From Clostridia bacterium (GTDB taxonomy: Bacteria > Bacillota > Clostridia > Christensenellales > Aristaeellaceae): a DNA stretch of 55,209 nucleotides. Below are positions 34,156 through 41,772 of this stretch, piece after piece (position 1 is the first letter of the stretch; each line of letters starts with the position of its first letter). The stretch is from contig JAFWWK010000113.1 in assembly GCA_017523615.1 (NCBI GenBank), positions 1 through 55,209 of the forward strand. Direction: 5' to 3'. Below the pieces are notes generated by a model. The model was not told the origin of the DNA. It searched no databases and saw nothing but the letters and a program-made list of their open reading frames with translations. Position numbers and translations under genes: made by a program.

Positions 34156-34599
34156 TTAAAAAAGCATAAACAGGAGCGATATGCCGAGCCCGATAATAAC
34201 GCCCCCCAGAACCTCCAAAGGCGTATGCCCCACCAGCGTCTTCATGTTTTCCTCGGAGATGGGCTTGCCGTCCATAAGGAATTCCCGGATGATCCGGTTG
34301 ATGACCTCTCCCTGCCTGCCCGTTTCCCGCCTTACGCCAAGCGCGTCATAGATGACCACCATGGAAAAGACCGCGCAGACGGCAAACATGCTGCAGGCAA
34401 ACCCCTCCCTGATACCCACCGAGACCGTCAGGGCGATCACCGTGGCGGTATGCGACGACGGCATGCCCCCGCTGCCGAAAATGCGCTCCTTGTCAAAGCG
34501 CTTGTATAAGATACGGTATATCAGCGTTTTTATCATCTGCGCCGTCATCCATGCCACGAAAGCGGTGATCAGGATGCGGTTGTCCCACAGTGCTTCCAT
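34156..34599 (-). CDS. Divergent PAP2 family membrane protein (YuiD-like)
   Basis: This 147-residue membrane protein has the divergent PAP2/DUF212 blocks GSGGMPSSHTATVIALT and FSMVVIYDALGVRRETGRQ and GHTPLEVLGGVIIGLGIS, with four or five hydrophobic helices. The His in GHTPLEV and the SSHTAT residues correspond to phosphatase motifs, so a lipid-phosphate phosphatase role is plausible but untested. It stands 15 bp after ispA, so isoprenoid or undecaprenyl phosphate handling would be consistent; this is inference. Confidence 0.87.
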   Translation of the reverse strand: MEALWDNRILITAFVAWMTAQMIKTLIYRILYKRFDKERIFGSGGMPSSHTATVIALTVSVGIREGFACSMFAVCAVFSMVVIYDALGVRRETGRQGEVINRIIREFLMDGKPISEENMKTLVGHTPLEVLGGVIIGLGISLLFMLF

Positions 34600-34614
34600 T
34601 TTTCGAGACCTCTT

Positions 34615-35481
34615 TCAATTGACCCGTTGAAGCATCATCTCAGCCGTCCGGCGCAGGAAATCCGCTTCAGGGCCCAGCCCTGAGAGCGCTTCCACCGCCA
34701 GAGCGGTCTCCCGGCGCGCCATGGCCACGGCCCCATCCAGGCCGAAAATCGTCACCGCGGTAAATTTGTTTTCCTCCCTGTCCTTTCCCAGACTCTTTCC
34801 CATGTTCTTTTCGTCGCCCGTCACGTCAAGGATATCGTCCACCGCCTGGAAAGCCGCGCCGAGATGTGTGCCGTATTCCCTTCCCCGGCGGATCATATCT
34901 CCGTCAGCTCCGGCACAGATCATGCCCGTCTCCACAGCCGCCCTGATCAGGCAGCCCGTCTTTCGCCTTTCCATTTCCCTAAGCCATTCGGCCCCGGCGT
35001 CGGGGGGCTTTTCCATGTCCATCACCTGTCCGCCCACCATCCCGGCGCTTCCGGCGGCTTGTGCAAGGCAGCGCACGCACGCCGCCGCCGTTGCCGGGTC
35101 GGGAACGGATGAAAGGCACACGAACGCCTCGGTCAAAAGGCCGTCCCCCGCGAGGATCGCCTGCGCCTCGCCGAAGACCACATGGCTCGTGGGCTTGCCC
35201 CGGCGGAGGGTGTCGTTGTCCATGGCAGGCAGGTCGTCGTGGATCAGGGAATACGCATGGACCATTTCCACGGCGCAGGCGGCAGGCAGGGCGTCTTCGG
35301 CCCTTCCGCCCGCACAGACGCATCCTCCCAGTGCAAGGACGGCCCTCAGGCGCTTCCCCCCGGCAAGCAAACTGTACCTCATAGCTTTGGAGGACGTTTC
35401 CGGCGCGCCTTCGAAAGCATAAGCTTCCAGCGCTTTTTCGCACATGGCTTTATAAAACCCGTAATCGTTTTCCGTCGTCAT
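34615..35481 (-). CDS. ispA: Polyprenyl (farnesyl/geranyl) diphosphate synthase
   Basis: The 288-residue prenyltransferase condenses isopentenyl diphosphate with allylic diphosphates. It has the first Asp-rich motif DDLPAMDNDTLRRGKPT (about residues 81-97), the second DDILDVTGDE (about 210-219) and VFGEAQAILAGDGLL. The residues ahead of the first motif (ACAVEMVHAYSLIHDD) fit a short-chain (C15) synthase. Its ATG overlaps the xseB stop as ATGA, the standard clostridial xseA-xseB-ispA arrangement. Confidence 0.9.
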   Translation of the reverse strand: MTTENDYGFYKAMCEKALEAYAFEGAPETSSKAMRYSLLAGGKRLRAVLALGGCVCAGGRAEDALPAACAVEMVHAYSLIHDDLPAMDNDTLRRGKPTSHVVFGEAQAILAGDGLLTEAFVCLSSVPDPATAAACVRCLAQAAGSAGMVGGQVMDMEKPPDAGAEWLREMERRKTGCLIRAAVETGMICAGADGDMIRRGREYGTHLGAAFQAVDDILDVTGDEKNMGKSLGKDREENKFTAVTIFGLDGAVAMARRETALAVEALSGLGPEADFLRRTAEMMLQRVN

Positions 35482-35702
35482 GGCGCGTCCTCCATGGGCA
35501 TGATGATGCCGCCCGAAAGTTCCTGCATGCGCTTTTCGGCCTGGGATAATTCCTCGTTCAGGGCTCTGGTCAGCTTCATTCCCTCTTCATATGCCGCCAG
35601 GCTTTCCTGAAGGGTCATTTCTCCTGCTTCCATCCGGGCCACGATCCCGTCCAGGGCCTTTAAACGCTCCTCAAAGGTGGTCCGGCCTGCTTTATCCGTC
35701 AA
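35478..35702 (-). CDS. xseB: Exodeoxyribonuclease VII small subunit
   Basis: The 74-residue helical protein TFEERLKALDGIVARMEAGEM...LTRALNEELSQAEKRM is the XseB helical hairpin that binds XseA. The start is a TTG at 35702 preceded by AAGGAGG with 9-bp spacing; it overlaps the last 11 bases of xseA, and its stop overlaps the ispA ATG. The result is coupled translation of all three. Confidence 0.92.
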   Translation of the reverse strand: MTDKAGRTTFEERLKALDGIVARMEAGEMTLQESLAAYEEGMKLTRALNEELSQAEKRMQELSGGIIMPMEDAP

Positions 35703-36900
35703 AAGGGTCCCCCTCCTTTACGCTTTCGATCTTCACCGCCGCGCGGCCGTCCGCCATCAGGATCTCGGCCCTGTCCTTCAGGCCGCGCACGCTTGTCACG
35801 GCCCTCCCTTCGGCAAGGATCACCGCGTACCCGCGGGCAAGCTCCTGGCGCGGCCCCAGGGCCGTCAGTTTGCCGTCCAGCTCCGACGCCCGGCGCCTCC
35901 GTTTTTCAAGGCCGCTCTTCATGGCGTTTTCAAGGCGTAGCTTAAGGAGGTCGTTAGTATGGGCAGCCGCCCTGATCTTCTGCTTCGGATGCAGCGCCGT
36001 CAGATGCTTTTCGGCATTCGCAAGCCTCCCGGCGCATTCGTTAAGCTTTCCGTTCAGTTTGCTTTCCAGCCGCTTCGCGTAGGAAGATACCAGCCTTTTG
36101 AGCTCTCTCCTGTCCGGAACGGCTATCTCCGCGGCCGCGGAGGGCGTAGCGGCGCGCACATCCGCCGCCAGGTCGCACAGCGTCACGTCCACCTCATGCC
36201 CTACCGCAGATATGACGGGGATCGGGCATTCCCATACCGCACGGACCACTTCCTCCTCGTTAAAGGCCCAAAGATCCTCAAGGGAACCTCCGCCGCGGCC
36301 GACGATGATGATGTCAGCCCCGGAACTGGCCGCGCACTCCCGGATGCCCCGGGCGATGTCCGGCGCCGCGCCTTCCCCCTGGACAAGGGAACACCGCAGG
36401 ATCAGCTGCACAGAAGGATCGCGCCTGCCGGCGACCCGGGCGATATCATGGATCACCGCCCCGGTCTTGCTGGTCACCACCGCGATGACCCGCGGCCTGA
36501 GGGGCAGCGGTTTTTTCCGCGCCTCGTCAAAGAGCCCCTCAGCCAGAAGACGCCTTTTGAGTTCCTCAAATCGCAGATACAGGTCGCCCTGGCCGCCCCG
36601 CTTCAATTCCGTCACGGTAAACTGGTAGGTACCAAATGGGACGTACAGCCCGACGCTGCCCGTCAGCACCACACGGTCCCCCTCCGCGGGGGTGAAACCC
36701 ACGGACAGCGTCGCCGTGCGGAACATGACGCAGTTCAGCCGGCTGCCCTCATCCTTGACAGTAAAATACCAGTGTCCGTTGAACTGCTTCTTGAATCCGC
36801 TGATCTCCCCGGTCAGGCGGACATCCCGCAGGATGGGATCGCCGGCAAATGTTCTGCGGACGTATTCGTTGAGCTGCGTGACCGTCAGAGTCCAACTCAT
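35692..36900 (-). CDS. xseA: Exodeoxyribonuclease VII large subunit
   Basis: XseA degrades single-stranded DNA from both ends, in repair and recombination. The 402-residue protein has an OB-fold N-terminus (LTVTQLNEYVRRTFAGD ... NGHWYFTVKDEGSRLNCVMF), the catalytic-domain blocks VTSKTGAVIHDI, IIVGRGGGSLEDLWAFNEE and PVISAVGHEVD, and a coiled-coil C-terminal half (ANAEKHLTALH...). The start at 36900 overlaps the folD stop as ATGA; a longer frame upstream is inside folD and not used. Length is somewhat shorter than in E. coli (456), in the usual Firmicutes range. Confidence 0.92.
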   Translation of the reverse strand: MSWTLTVTQLNEYVRRTFAGDPILRDVRLTGEISGFKKQFNGHWYFTVKDEGSRLNCVMFRTATLSVGFTPAEGDRVVLTGSVGLYVPFGTYQFTVTELKRGGQGDLYLRFEELKRRLLAEGLFDEARKKPLPLRPRVIAVVTSKTGAVIHDIARVAGRRDPSVQLILRCSLVQGEGAAPDIARGIRECAASSGADIIIVGRGGGSLEDLWAFNEEEVVRAVWECPIPVISAVGHEVDVTLCDLAADVRAATPSAAAEIAVPDRRELKRLVSSYAKRLESKLNGKLNECAGRLANAEKHLTALHPKQKIRAAAHTNDLLKLRLENAMKSGLEKRRRRASELDGKLTALGPRQELARGYAVILAEGRAVTSVRGLKDRAEILMADGRAAVKIESVKEGDPFDG

Positions 36901-37757
36901 GCTTCCGCCAGACCCATCCTTCTTTCCGCCAGCTCGATCACATTCTCCATCAGCATGGCCACGGTGAGCTTGCCGACACCGCCCGGAACGGGTGTGATAA
37001 AGGCTGCCTTTTCGCCGACCGACGCCGCATCCACGTCGCCCCGAAGCCCTTCCGGCGTCCGGTTGATCCCCACATCCACGATCACGCATCCGTCCTTGAC
37101 CATATCGCCAGTAACAAAACCGGGCTTGCCCACGGCAGCGACGAGGATGTCCGCCTGCTGCGTATATTTCTTCAGATCCGCGGTTTTTGAATGGCAAACG
37201 GTCACAGTGCAGTTTTCGCCCAGCAGCATCAGGGCGGCAGGCTTTCCGACGATGGCGCTGCGGCCGATCACCACAGCGTGTTTGCCCTCAAGACAGACCC
37301 CGTAATGCTTCAGCATGTACAATATGCCCCTGGGCGTGCAGGGCAGCGTCCCCTCCCCGCCGCAGATCAGCGTTCCGCAATTCTCGCTCCTGAAGCCGTC
37401 GGCGTCCTTGGATGCGGGAATATGCGTGAGCGCGGCCTTGTCATCCAGCCCCCGCGGAAGGGGCAGCTGGAGCAGGATGCCGTCCACGCCTGCATCCGCG
37501 CCCAATTTATCCAGGCACTCTTCGACCTCCGCCTGGGATACGCTGCCGGGCAGATGGATCTCACGGGATTCGATCCCCAGGCGCTGGCAGGCGTTCTTTT
37601 TGTTGCGCACATACACTTCGCTGGCCGGATCGTCCCCTACGCGGACCACCGCGAGGCAGACGCCATGCCCCTGTCTGCGCAGGGCTTCCACACGTTGTGT
37701 CTGTTCCGCCGAAAGTTTTTCGACGCATGGCGCGCCGTACATGATCACCTGATCCAT
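36897..37757 (-). CDS. folD: Bifunctional methylenetetrahydrofolate dehydrogenase/cyclohydrolase
   Basis: FolD interconverts methylene- and formyl-tetrahydrofolate with NADP. The 286-residue protein has the YVRNKKNACQRLGI motif (Tyr-x-x-x-Lys active site, about residues 49-62), DGILLQLPLPRGLDD, GRSAIVGKPAALMLL and TPVPGGVGKLTVAMLMEN. The last usually reads PGGVGPMT, so Lys-Leu replaces Pro-Met, a small deviation in an otherwise normal enzyme. It starts 43 bp after the TsaD-like gene. Confidence 0.93.
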   Translation of the reverse strand: MDQVIMYGAPCVEKLSAEQTQRVEALRRQGHGVCLAVVRVGDDPASEVYVRNKKNACQRLGIESREIHLPGSVSQAEVEECLDKLGADAGVDGILLQLPLPRGLDDKAALTHIPASKDADGFRSENCGTLICGGEGTLPCTPRGILYMLKHYGVCLEGKHAVVIGRSAIVGKPAALMLLGENCTVTVCHSKTADLKKYTQQADILVAAVGKPGFVTGDMVKDGCVIVDVGINRTPEGLRGDVDAASVGEKAAFITPVPGGVGKLTVAMLMENVIELAERRMGLAEA

Positions 37758-37800
37758 TTTCCTGTCGTTACCTCCTCATAGCCGATGTGCCGCGGCGAAT

Positions 37801-38760
37801 TCATTTCCTGCCGCATGAATGCATTTCCTCGCCCAGGAGTGCAACCCCCGCGGCATTATCTGAAGAATACATTGGCTCGCCAAAATATATTTCCAGCCCC
37901 AGGCCGCGTTTTTTGTTCCTTTCGGCGATCATCTTCCTGAGCAGCAGGGAGGAGGCGACGCCGCCCGCGATCAGGCAACGGCGGACCCCGGTCTTCTCCT
38001 TCGCCGAGGCCAGCATCCTCAAAACAGTCCGGCAGAGGACGCTGTAAACCTCCAAGGCCGCTTCCTCGCCGGGAAGACCTTTTTCCATCAATGAGATCAG
38101 GGCGGTCTCACAGCCGGACAGATGGCAATTGCCGCCATCCATGGACACCTTCAAAAGCGCTTTAGGTGGTGCCGGGCACCTTCGGGCCGTTTCCTCCAGA
38201 TACCTGCCGGAGGGAAAGGGCAGCCCCATGCGCACGCCGATCCTGTCCACCAATTGTCCCGCGTGCAGGTCCAGGCTGGTCCCCAGGGTCTCCGCCGATC
38301 CGTCCGGGCGCCTGAGGAGCACGTCCGTGGTACCTCCGCTGAGATGGACCGCCAGAAAAGGCTCCTCCCCGCCGATCCCGGTACCGATCATCGCCGCCCG
38401 GATATGCCCCCGCTGGTGGGTGGTACAGTACAGGGGGATGCCCGCGGCCGCGGCGGCGGACCTGGCAAAAGCCATGCCCGTGAGGAACACCGGCATATAG
38501 GAATCCTCCCCGTCCCTCGGGGAAGAGGAAACACACACACATGCGGGAAGCATCCCTGCCTCCCGGACCGCCGTTTCGAGGATCTCAGGCATCTGTTTTA
38601 TATGCGCAAACACGGCCTCACTTTGACGGAGGCCGCGTTCACCCGCCGGGACCGGAAGGAGCTTCCTTTGAAAGGCGACGATCTCCCCTCCCACAGCCAC
38701 GGCGGCGGAGGTCGTGTAACAGCTGGTATCGATCCCCAGACAGCCTTCGCGCTTTGTCAT
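37801..38760 (-). CDS. TsaD/Kae1-like paralogue
   Basis: The 319-residue ASKHA-fold protein begins LGIDTSCYTTSAAVAVGGEI, where canonical TsaD has GIETSCDETA, and has THQRGHIRAAM with the two His of the metal site (TsaD: HxxGH), VHLSGGTTDVLL and MYSSDNAAGVALLG at the C-terminus (SDNAAM in TsaD). It is about 20 residues shorter than TsaD, and VHLSGG replaces VSGGHT. The core is that of a threonylcarbamoyl transferase, but the loss of the Glu pair after TSC suggests an altered role. Clostridial genomes often carry this second copy between nusB and folD. Start at 38760 overlaps the nusB stop as ATGA. Confidence 0.75.
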   Translation of the reverse strand: MTKREGCLGIDTSCYTTSAAVAVGGEIVAFQRKLLPVPAGERGLRQSEAVFAHIKQMPEILETAVREAGMLPACVCVSSSPRDGEDSYMPVFLTGMAFARSAAAAAGIPLYCTTHQRGHIRAAMIGTGIGGEEPFLAVHLSGGTTDVLLRRPDGSAETLGTSLDLHAGQLVDRIGVRMGLPFPSGRYLEETARRCPAPPKALLKVSMDGGNCHLSGCETALISLMEKGLPGEEAALEVYSVLCRTVLRMLASAKEKTGVRRCLIAGGVASSLLLRKMIAERNKKRGLGLEIYFGEPMYSSDNAAGVALLGEEMHSCGRK

Positions 38761-39170
38761 TGAGATCCTTCCGGGGCCATTTCCTTCAGGACGCTCGACA
38801 GGACCCCGTTGACAAACCTGCCCTCCGAATCCTCGTCGAACCGCTGAGTCAGCTGCACCGCCTCCCGGATGATGACCCCGGGTGGGACATCCTTCTGCCA
38901 CTTCATTTCATAGATGGCGACCTTCATCGCCGCATGAGCTACGTTGGATATGCGGTCAAGGGTCCAGTTTTTCAGATGTCCGGCTATGATACCGTCGATC
39001 TCTTCCCCATGCTCCCTGACGCCGTCCACAACGTTCTGAACGTATTCCATATCCCCTTCGGAGGGTTCAAAGGAGATGAGCCCTGTCAGGGTATCGTCTC
39101 CGCCTTCCCCGCCGAACAGGCTTTCAAATACCATCTGCACGGCAGCCTGGCGCGCTGTTTTTCGGGACAT
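38757..39170 (-). CDS. nusB: Transcription antitermination factor NusB
   Basis: NusB binds boxA RNA with NusE in rRNA antitermination. The 137-residue all-helical protein starts SRKTARQAAVQMVFESLFG and has LDRISNVAHAAMKVAIYEM and IIREAVQLTQRFDEDSEGRFVNGVL, standard blocks. It starts 70 bp after the DUF2273 gene; the spacer contains a GC-rich imperfect hairpin (about 39195-39225) without a T-run. The stop overlaps the TsaD-like gene. Confidence 0.92.
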   Translation of the reverse strand: MSRKTARQAAVQMVFESLFGGEGGDDTLTGLISFEPSEGDMEYVQNVVDGVREHGEEIDGIIAGHLKNWTLDRISNVAHAAMKVAIYEMKWQKDVPPGVIIREAVQLTQRFDEDSEGRFVNGVLSSVLKEMAPEGSQ

Positions 39171-39240
39171 ATCTCCCTACCATCCTTATCAAGTGATCGC
39201 GCCGCAAAGCAGCGGACGCGCCCGGGAGCGTCTTTTTACG

Positions 39241-39708
39241 TCAGTCCTCTTTCCCGGTCTTCCTGTCCTCGTCTCTGTCTTCCTTGCCGTCCTCGGCTTC
39301 TTCCTCTTCGGCTACTACCTCTTCGGCCTCTTCCTCTTCGGGGGCTTCTTCTACCTCTTCGGCGTCGTCGGGGTCTTCCTCTTCTTCCCCTTCCTCTTCG
39401 TCCTCGTCAGTTTCCTCGTCGGGCTCTTCCGCCTGAGGAACGGGCTTTTTCTCCTGGGCCTGGTATACCTTGACCTCTTTGCGGGGAAGGACCGCTTCCG
39501 TCGCGCTGCGGATGCATTCTCCCTTGTCTCTGACGCCCCCCACGAAAAGGCCGGCGAAAATAAACAGGGCGATGAACAGCGTCTTCCAGAATCCGATGGT
39601 CAGGAGCAGCACGGCGACGACCGCGCCGAGAAAAGCGCAGGCCAGGGCGCACTGGGGCGTGCCCACAGTCAGGATCGCGGGGGTTTTCCCATTATTGTTT
39701 TCAGACAT
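39241..39708 (-). CDS. DUF2273 small membrane protein with acidic tail
   Basis: DUF2273 proteins belong to the Asp23-AmaP membrane module. The start at 39708 overlaps the amaP stop codon by 8 bases. The 155-residue protein has hydrophobic helices at about 22-38 and 40-58, the second (FWKTLFIALFIFAGLFVGGVRD) being the DUF2273 signature. Residues 93 to 148 are nearly all Glu/Asp (for example EDEEEGEEEEDPDD), far longer than the usual 60-80 residue protein. The tail's function is unknown. It is strongly acidic and probably disordered. Confidence 0.8.
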   Translation of the reverse strand: MSENNNGKTPAILTVGTPQCALACAFLGAVVAVLLLTIGFWKTLFIALFIFAGLFVGGVRDKGECIRSATEAVLPRKEVKVYQAQEKKPVPQAEEPDEETDEDEEEGEEEEDPDDAEEVEEAPEEEEAEEVVAEEEEAEDGKEDRDEDRKTGKED

Positions 39709-40678
39709 TGTTATCCCCTTCTTCCCCAAAGGTCTTCCGGGTCTCGTCAGCGGCCGCCTGCGCCGCGGCGCTCAGTCCTTCGGCGGCTTCCTGCACCGCA
39801 CCGTTCAGCCCTTCGACGGCTTCCTCAGCCTTTTCGGTCAATGTTTCGGCCGTGCTTTCGATCCCGTCGGCAGCTTCGCCGACAACGTCGTTTACAGCTT
39901 CAACTGCGTTTTCGGCCGCATCGTTCACGACGTCGGCGGCCTCAGAGACCTGTTCTTCCGCTTTTTCAGCGGCTTCCCGGGCAAACGCGGGAACGGGCAC
40001 CACCGTCTGCTCCTCTTCCTTGTCGAAAAGGCGCAGGTGCGGCAGCTTCCTCTCTTCCTCCTTGGGTGCTTCCGCTTTTGTTTCCTCCTGAGGAGCGGCG
40101 TTTTCCTCACTGTTGACGGCATATGGAGAAGCGGGTTCTCCGGTCTTGCCGGCAACGCCCACCACGGCCACATTCACACTGTTCACCTGGACGCCGGAAG
40201 ACGCGGTGACATACTGCTTGATCTGACCGGCCAGGCTGTCCTGAACCAGGGGCATGGAAATATTGCTGGCCATGATCACCCGCAGCCTGACAGCGATCCC
40301 TTCCTTGCCGGGCAGGATGCGCAGGGTCTTGACCTCGATTTCCTTATGCATGTCCACACACTCGCGGACCAGGCTCTCAAGGGTCTTAACGCTGAAGAGC
40401 AGGTCGCCTTTTTCACCCTTCTGCACGATAAAGTCCTTTTTGTTATAGCGCAGCTTGCCGGGGAACAGCATGGTGTACCCGCCGAAAAGCACAAGAAACG
40501 CGCCGGCGACGATCACCGCGATCCTCCGCCAGGAGTAAAAGCTTTCTCCCTCTGCCTGCGGGACCAGGGTAAATCTCTGCAGCAGGCCGCAGGCCGTAAC
40601 GATCATGGCCACACCGATCAGCAGCGTGATCAGAGCGCCGACCACAAGGATCAGCCGATGGTACAGTTTCATCTTCAT
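39701..40678 (-). CDS. amaP: Alkaline shock response membrane anchor protein AmaP
   Basis: AmaP anchors Asp23 to the membrane in Staphylococcus. The 325-residue protein has two hydrophobic helices, about 8-32 and 52-72, then an AmaP/DUF322-like domain (SVKTLESLVRECVDMHKEIEV ... VQVNSVNVAVVGV). From about residue 180 it continues as an Ala/Glu-rich tail with repeated motifs such as AAENAVEAVNDVVGEAADG and TEKAEEAVEGLNGAVQEAAEG, an 11-residue amphipathic pattern resembling apolipoprotein or LEA repeats. GGGGAGG stands 8 bases before the ATG. It follows asp23 by 34 bp. Confidence 0.82.
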   Translation of the reverse strand: MKMKLYHRLILVVGALITLLIGVAMIVTACGLLQRFTLVPQAEGESFYSWRRIAVIVAGAFLVLFGGYTMLFPGKLRYNKKDFIVQKGEKGDLLFSVKTLESLVRECVDMHKEIEVKTLRILPGKEGIAVRLRVIMASNISMPLVQDSLAGQIKQYVTASSGVQVNSVNVAVVGVAGKTGEPASPYAVNSEENAAPQEETKAEAPKEEERKLPHLRLFDKEEEQTVVPVPAFAREAAEKAEEQVSEAADVVNDAAENAVEAVNDVVGEAADGIESTAETLTEKAEEAVEGLNGAVQEAAEGLSAAAQAAADETRKTFGEEGDNNV

Positions 40679-40712
40679 CGTTTTTTCCTCCCCACGATAT
40701 TGTCACAGCGTG

Positions 40713-41582
40713 TCAATTATGATTTTTTGTTCTCTTTTTCTTCCCGCCGGCCGTATCCGCTGCGTCCGCAGCCGCTTCGCTGAAGCCTCCGGCAACAGGG
40801 CCCGCTTCCCATTCGACCGTTTCCCCATCGTCCTCAGCCGATGCGGGATCAGGTCCTTCGGCTTTTCCCGCATGGATTTCGGTCTCCTCCGGGGTTTCTG
40901 CATTTTCCGCCGCAAAAGCACTTGCTTCGACGTTTTCCGCCTGTTCGGGAGCAGGCTCCGCCGGCGCCCCTGCTTCAGTCACGTCCGCTTGCTCTTCGGA
41001 GGCTGCCGTCGGCGCCTGAGGCGCATCCTGCGCATCCTTTTCCGGTTTGGCGGGAGCCGCCGGTTTTTCTTCCTTTGCGGAGACCGCCTTTTTACGTGCT
41101 TTTTTGGCGTTTTTCGAGTTTTTCTGCCCGGCTGCTTCCCCTGCCCCGGCCGTCAGCGCCGGGCTTTTGGCCGCTTCGATATTGATCTCGGTCTGCTGCT
41201 TTTCCTTTTCAAAGCTGACGCCCTGAACATGGACGTCCACCCGCACCACATGCAGTCCCGTCATGCTTTCGATGGCTTTCCGGACATTTTCCTGCACATC
41301 ATGGCAGACCTTCTGGATCGGCTGACCGTATTCCACGATAACATAGAGGTCAAAGGAAGCTTCCTCGCTCCCGATCTCCACCTTGACTCCCCTTGTGGCA
41401 TTGCGGTTGCGCCCGATAATATCGCTCAGACCGCCGCTGATGCACATCCCGGCGATCCCTTCTATCTCGTTGGCTGCGACGCCCGCGATGGTGGAGATCA
41501 CCTCGGACGCATAAGTTATGGTACCGCCGTTCTGCAGATCCACATCCACATTGGCGGGCAGGTCGTCTTTTTTCTGTGCCAT
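40713..41582 (-). CDS. Asp23/Gls24 family envelope stress protein with extended tail
   Basis: The Asp23 domain occupies about residues 18-125: GTITYASEVISTIAGVAANE, GLSDIIGRNRNATRGVKVEI, DLYVIVEYGQPIQKVCHDVQ and VVRVDVHVQGVSF are family blocks. Residues 130 to 289 form a Lys/Ala/Pro then Ala/Glu-rich tail, absent from typical 110-150 residue members. It heads the Asp23-AmaP-DUF2273-nusB run behind a TTGCCA-17-TATACT promoter, with AGGAGG before the ATG. Confidence 0.88.
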   Translation of the reverse strand: MAQKKDDLPANVDVDLQNGGTITYASEVISTIAGVAANEIEGIAGMCISGGLSDIIGRNRNATRGVKVEIGSEEASFDLYVIVEYGQPIQKVCHDVQENVRKAIESMTGLHVVRVDVHVQGVSFEKEKQQTEINIEAAKSPALTAGAGEAAGQKNSKNAKKARKKAVSAKEEKPAAPAKPEKDAQDAPQAPTAASEEQADVTEAGAPAEPAPEQAENVEASAFAAENAETPEETEIHAGKAEGPDPASAEDDGETVEWEAGPVAGGFSEAAADAADTAGGKKKRTKNHN

Positions 41583-41616
41583 TCGGCTGCACCTCCTGTA
41601 AAAGGTTCCTTACGTC

Positions 41617-41645
41617 AGTATATCAGTTTTTTATTGCTTTGGCAA
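41617..41645 (-). promoter_or_regulatory. Promoter of the asp23-amaP-DUF2273 operon
   Basis: TTGCCA (41645-41640) and TATACT (41622-41617) are 17 bp apart on the minus strand, about 35 bp before the start. The -35 is within a near palindrome (TTATTGC / GGCAATAA, 41630-41647) that could be an operator. Confidence 0.8.
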
Positions 41646-41674
41646 TAACAGAAGTCTCCCGACTTTTCACGACA

Positions 41675-41740
41675 TGAAAAAATCACATACAAAATCCGTT
41701 TTCCCGCCATCGGAGCAGGGAAAACGGATCTTGTATGTGA
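41675..41740 (-). terminator. Strong rho-independent terminator after ftsZ
   Basis: The stem has two perfect arm parts, 10 and 12 bp (41683-41692 with 41731-41740; 41694-41705 with 41718-41729), one internal mismatch and a 12-nt loop. On the minus strand it is followed by six T (41682-41677). The 23-position stem is unusually long. Confidence 0.9.
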
Positions 41741-41772
41741 CTGCCGGATAAAGCTTCCCGGCGGAGGGAACA

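Noticed and set aside
39190..39230. A terminator between DUF2273 and nusB
   Set aside because: A GC-rich imperfect hairpin is present, but no T-run follows, so read-through into nusB is more likely.
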